Source of the DNA: Phoronis ovalis | Lineage: Eukaryota; Phoronida; Phoronidae | Assembly: GCA_028565635.1 (NCBI GenBank) | Contig: JAOXYB010111714.1 | Span: forward strand, 1-20,682 | Reading direction: 5' to 3' | DNA length: 20,682 nucleotides | In this document: in pieces, positions 17,850 through 20,682 of the stretch | How positions within the stretch are numbered: position 1 is the stretch's first letter | Layout of the letters: every line of letters begins with the position of its first letter | The notes under the pieces: generated by a model | Databases searched by the model: none | The model's input: only the letters and a program-made list of their open reading frames with translations | What the model was told of the DNA's origin: nothing | Position numbers and translations under genes: made by a program

Positions 17850-18774
17850 ATCATAAACATCATCATAAAAAATATTAAACAAGTATGGATAAAAAGTAAG
17901 CTGTCTTCTGTTCTTGTAAAAAAATTGTTTGTTAATGAGGTATTATGAGTATCTGCTGAATCTGCTTATCATATGTTAATTGCATTGTTCTACATGTTTG
18001 CTAAGCATGGTCACCTCCATTAGTTATTCACCTCTTTGACGTAATGTAAGTCATCATTTGTATATATTCTGTTAATTGTATTATGCCTTCTCACCTGTTA
18101 ATGCATTATTGTCTCAAAAACGTGATTGAAATATCCTTGCATACTGCATGTTAGCGTTCAAAATGATAATGACATTGAAACTAGGACAGTACCAGCACAT
18201 CCTTCTGTTTTTGATTGGTGCGAGTATGTATCTAATACTGCCTATTGGTGAATACTTGTTAGCATAACGTTTTGATTGCATAACTTGTTTACTCAAAAGA
18301 TCTGCATTTTTGGCAGTATCATAGATAGGTAATGCATGATTGGCATGTTATTGGTCAGTACAACATATCTGCACATAATCTTGTTACATTTCAAAAAATA
18401 ATGAGATATAAGGTTATTTTTTTGAATATTGCGCAGTTTTTGTGCAAAATGTGGCACGGTAAATGTAGACATGCAAACAAATGGGATATTTTACTTGCCA
18501 GAAATTTTGTTCGAATTGTGCAGAAAATATTGTATGGTGAAACTGTTTGTAATTCATAGTATACCAGTACTTTGTTTTTGGTATTTGTTGTAATCCATGC
18601 ATAATAACAAGTTTATTGTCTAACATAAGAACAAATATAGTGGAATCACATATTGGAGCAGCTGTTCTCAGCTTTAATTGATGTTTTTGTTAGAAAAATA
18701 TAAATTTAATGAATTGTCAATTTAACTGAATAACTTGCAACTTGTTTGAAACAAGTTTGTAACTGCTTAATGAA

Positions 18775-18780
18775 AATAAA
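18775..18780 (+). terminator. Candidate main poly(A) signal AATAAA
   Basis: The first canonical AATAAA after the stop codon (about 1.0 kb downstream), followed within 25-35 bases by a TG-containing stretch (CGTCTGTAATG). Another AATAAA lies at 18966-18971 and a further one at 19761-19766, so longer 3' ends are possible. Confidence 0.45.
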
Positions 18781-18795
18781 TATTTTCTACTAATC

Positions 18796-20682
18796 CTGAT
18801 CGTCTGTAATGCTTCACTGGAATTTCAATTTATATCAAGCAACATTTTGTACTCCTAAGCAATGGATACTAGCTGATGTTGAACATTGAATCACCTTTGT
18901 TACCAGTTTAGTGTTTATATTGTAGTCTAGTGCATTGCTGCCGTCCAGTTTACAAATCTATTTCAAATAAACAGGGGTGCCCAACATCCACCAATTAGGA
19001 CGAAATAACTTTTTCATGCTAAACATTGATCTTGAACTGATGGGTAAAGAAGCTGGATGTACTAACATGCCTAGATGAAAACAATGCAGAGGACCTCGGT
19101 TGCAACTGTATTTAACTATGCTGTAAACCCCCTTCAATACTAGATCTAGAATTGTCTTAATTGCCAGATATGATGCATGCACAGATGTTGCAATGCGAAA
19201 CCCATTCCAGAATAATAGCATCAAGAAGTAATCAGTTTCTCAGCATCATGCAATGTATTTCTACTAAAACGATATACAAGCATTTTTCAACATAACACCA
19301 AGATTACATTTAGATATGTATACTAAATGCAAATACTGTACAGTCATGTAATATATCGGACAAGTAATGCTAGTAGTGTTTATATGTGGCCTACTTGAAA
19401 GTTGTTTGAAATATTTGACACATATATACACTGAAACCGTAAAATAGAAAAATTTATTTGCTTTGACATATTACATATAATTCCACTAACTGAATAACAT
19501 AGTTTAGCTCCTGGACACAATATTGCTCTCTCATGATGCAGAATCATATACAAGTTTTCTCAATACTGGTGGCAGCAGTGGCAAGAATATAATTTTTGTG
19601 CAGTTTATATTCATAATTGAAGATCTTATGGGTAAGGACTTAAATTTTTCTATTGTCAATAGATTGCTAGCTCTGGCTTTGCTTTTCTCATACTAGACAC
19701 ATTTTCGTTATTGCACATGCTTTGTTATATAGGCCTATGTGCCTTATACCAGCTAATGAAAATAAAGATCTGAGCATCATCAGCATCATTTTCTTGAATA
19801 CAATTTTGATTATTGATGTGTATAAGAACCCATTTTGTGAGTTGACATTATGGTTATTATAGTCTGTTTTGTAAGAAGAATGTTGTAAAAGACAGGGTCA
19901 AGCATGGACTTCAATTATTTTTTTGGTATATAAACTGTAATATATTAATTTCAATGAAAATTTGACCTTGACCGTTCATGGACAAGGTCCATATGATGCA
20001 GTCCTCATAAACAATGTCCCAATCTATCATAGTTCTCGATTTTGGACTGTAATACACTTCTTGATCTTAGTCTTGCACAGTAATCAAAATCACATATGTG
20101 GCTTGGACAATAATACTACTACTAGCATAGGAGGCTGCCAAATATACTGATAAATCTTGAAATTTGGAATTGAAGTTTGACCTATTTTTCAAGGTCATTT
20201 CAAAGAATCACTTAGCAAATGGTATATAGACAATTGTCATGGCTTTGATATATACCATGAAAGGTGGTGCAAAATGTTATAGACGACCACAATGACAGTA
20301 CTGATCAGACAATATGACTATTCACACCATGTATGAAGAGCAAAACGCTGGTTTATAATGAGAGTAATTCAGCCTAATAACTTTGTTTCTACTATAAGAT
20401 AACAAGTAATACGCAGTAAGAATATATCATACACTGATGCATACTTATCTATCAATAATAATACATGTTTTGTCTACATTACAAAAATATACCAGTAGAT
20501 ACAGATCTGATAAATCACACTATACATACTAACAACTGCTACTTTTAACATAAGAACTCCAAAGTACTTTGCAACTAAAGGCGTTAACAGTTTTCTACTC
20601 AAAACTACTATATTGCGCAATTTAAATACTGATTGTTATTGTAAATATGCACAAATTTACTTTAAAAATAGAACGTTGTTCA
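18796..20682. other. Downstream flank, no gene supported
   Basis: About 1.9 kb of AT-rich sequence. It holds additional AATAAA motifs (18966, 19761) that could extend the RBBP6 3' end. It also holds TTGACCTTGACC (19961-19972) and a later GACCTATTTTTCAAGGTCAT (20179-20198), short motifs of the 'gaccttgacc / aaggtca' kind common in molluscan repeats. A minus-strand TTTATT (AATAAA reversed) at 19453-19458 could mark the 3' end of a convergent gene lying beyond the window, but nothing coding is visible to support it. Confidence 0.5.

Larger units (their letters stand above)
17768..18795 (+). other. 3' UTR of RBBP6 (probable extent)
   Basis: AT-rich sequence directly after the stop, with no coding potential. 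The probable end is near the AATAAA at 18775-18780. It includes TGTATATA at 18059-18066, a match to the Pumilio-binding consensus TGTANATA, and a 9+9-base inverted repeat with one-base loop (AACTTGTTT/AAACAAGTT, 18739-18757) just upstream of the poly(A) signal. Extent is inferred, as transcripts are not available. Confidence 0.55.

Noticed and set aside
18958-19224. 88-codon minus-strand open frame downstream of RBBP6
   Set aside because: It has some protein-like look, but no recognised motif, no splice partners and no neighbouring coding signal; it was not strong enough to call a convergent gene.

Overview
This is a window of a eukaryotic (metazoan) genome. It is AT-rich, with short protein-coding exons separated by introns that have GT..AG ends, and with no prokaryotic gene organisation. 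The only gene I can support is a plus-strand orthologue of RBBP6 (retinoblastoma-binding protein 6, a RING-type E3 ubiquitin ligase tied to mRNA 3'-end processing). Eighteen exons can be chained in one uninterrupted reading frame from 273 to the stop at 17765-17767. They give 1287 complete residues. The first part of the N-terminal DWNN (ubiquitin-like) domain, together with the promoter and start codon, lies upstream of the window.

Layout of the gene: 273-638 encodes the end of the DWNN domain, including its terminal Gly-Gly. 3502-7915 encodes the linker after it. 9380-9488 encodes a CCHC zinc knuckle, and 9709-9830 the conserved TGIPR segment. 10687-11460 encodes an all-cysteine RING finger and its conserved C-terminal helix region. 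11461-13397 encodes a Pro/Met/Gly/Gln-rich linker, and 13737-14978 an Arg/Ser (RS) domain. 15347-16432 is one long exon encoding a charged Lys/Glu/Ser-rich region. 16830-17767 encodes the C-terminal region, which ends in the acidic-serine block and Lys/His tail typical of RBBP6. The 3' UTR follows, with candidate poly(A) signals near 17844, 18775 and 18966.

The introns hold most of the unexplained structure. There is a decayed retrotransposon-like coding fragment (about 2917-3225) and a 37-bp tandem duplication (4011-4084). A terminal-inverted-repeat element (about 5300-5905) carries a 31-bp repeat motif inside it, and that motif recurs inverted in a later intron (13897-14020). There are also a 30/33-bp array (5951-6175), a roughly 350-bp element with inverted ends (6900-7270), a larger degenerate repeat with 'ATATGGCCG' blocks (8240-8905), and a 20-bp minisatellite (10081-10245). 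The 'CCCGTGGGTCTCTTGTTT' end of the 8240-8905 element and the 'TTGACCTTGACC' motifs downstream resemble high-copy repeats I associate with molluscs, so a mollusc or another lophotrochozoan is my best guess. This is not proven by the coding sequence.

I found no RNA gene, CRISPR array, operon or other novel multi-gene system. The worthwhile leads are possible isoforms of RBBP6 (an intronic poly(A) truncation, and a run of frame-neutral RS exons) and the repeat families in its introns.
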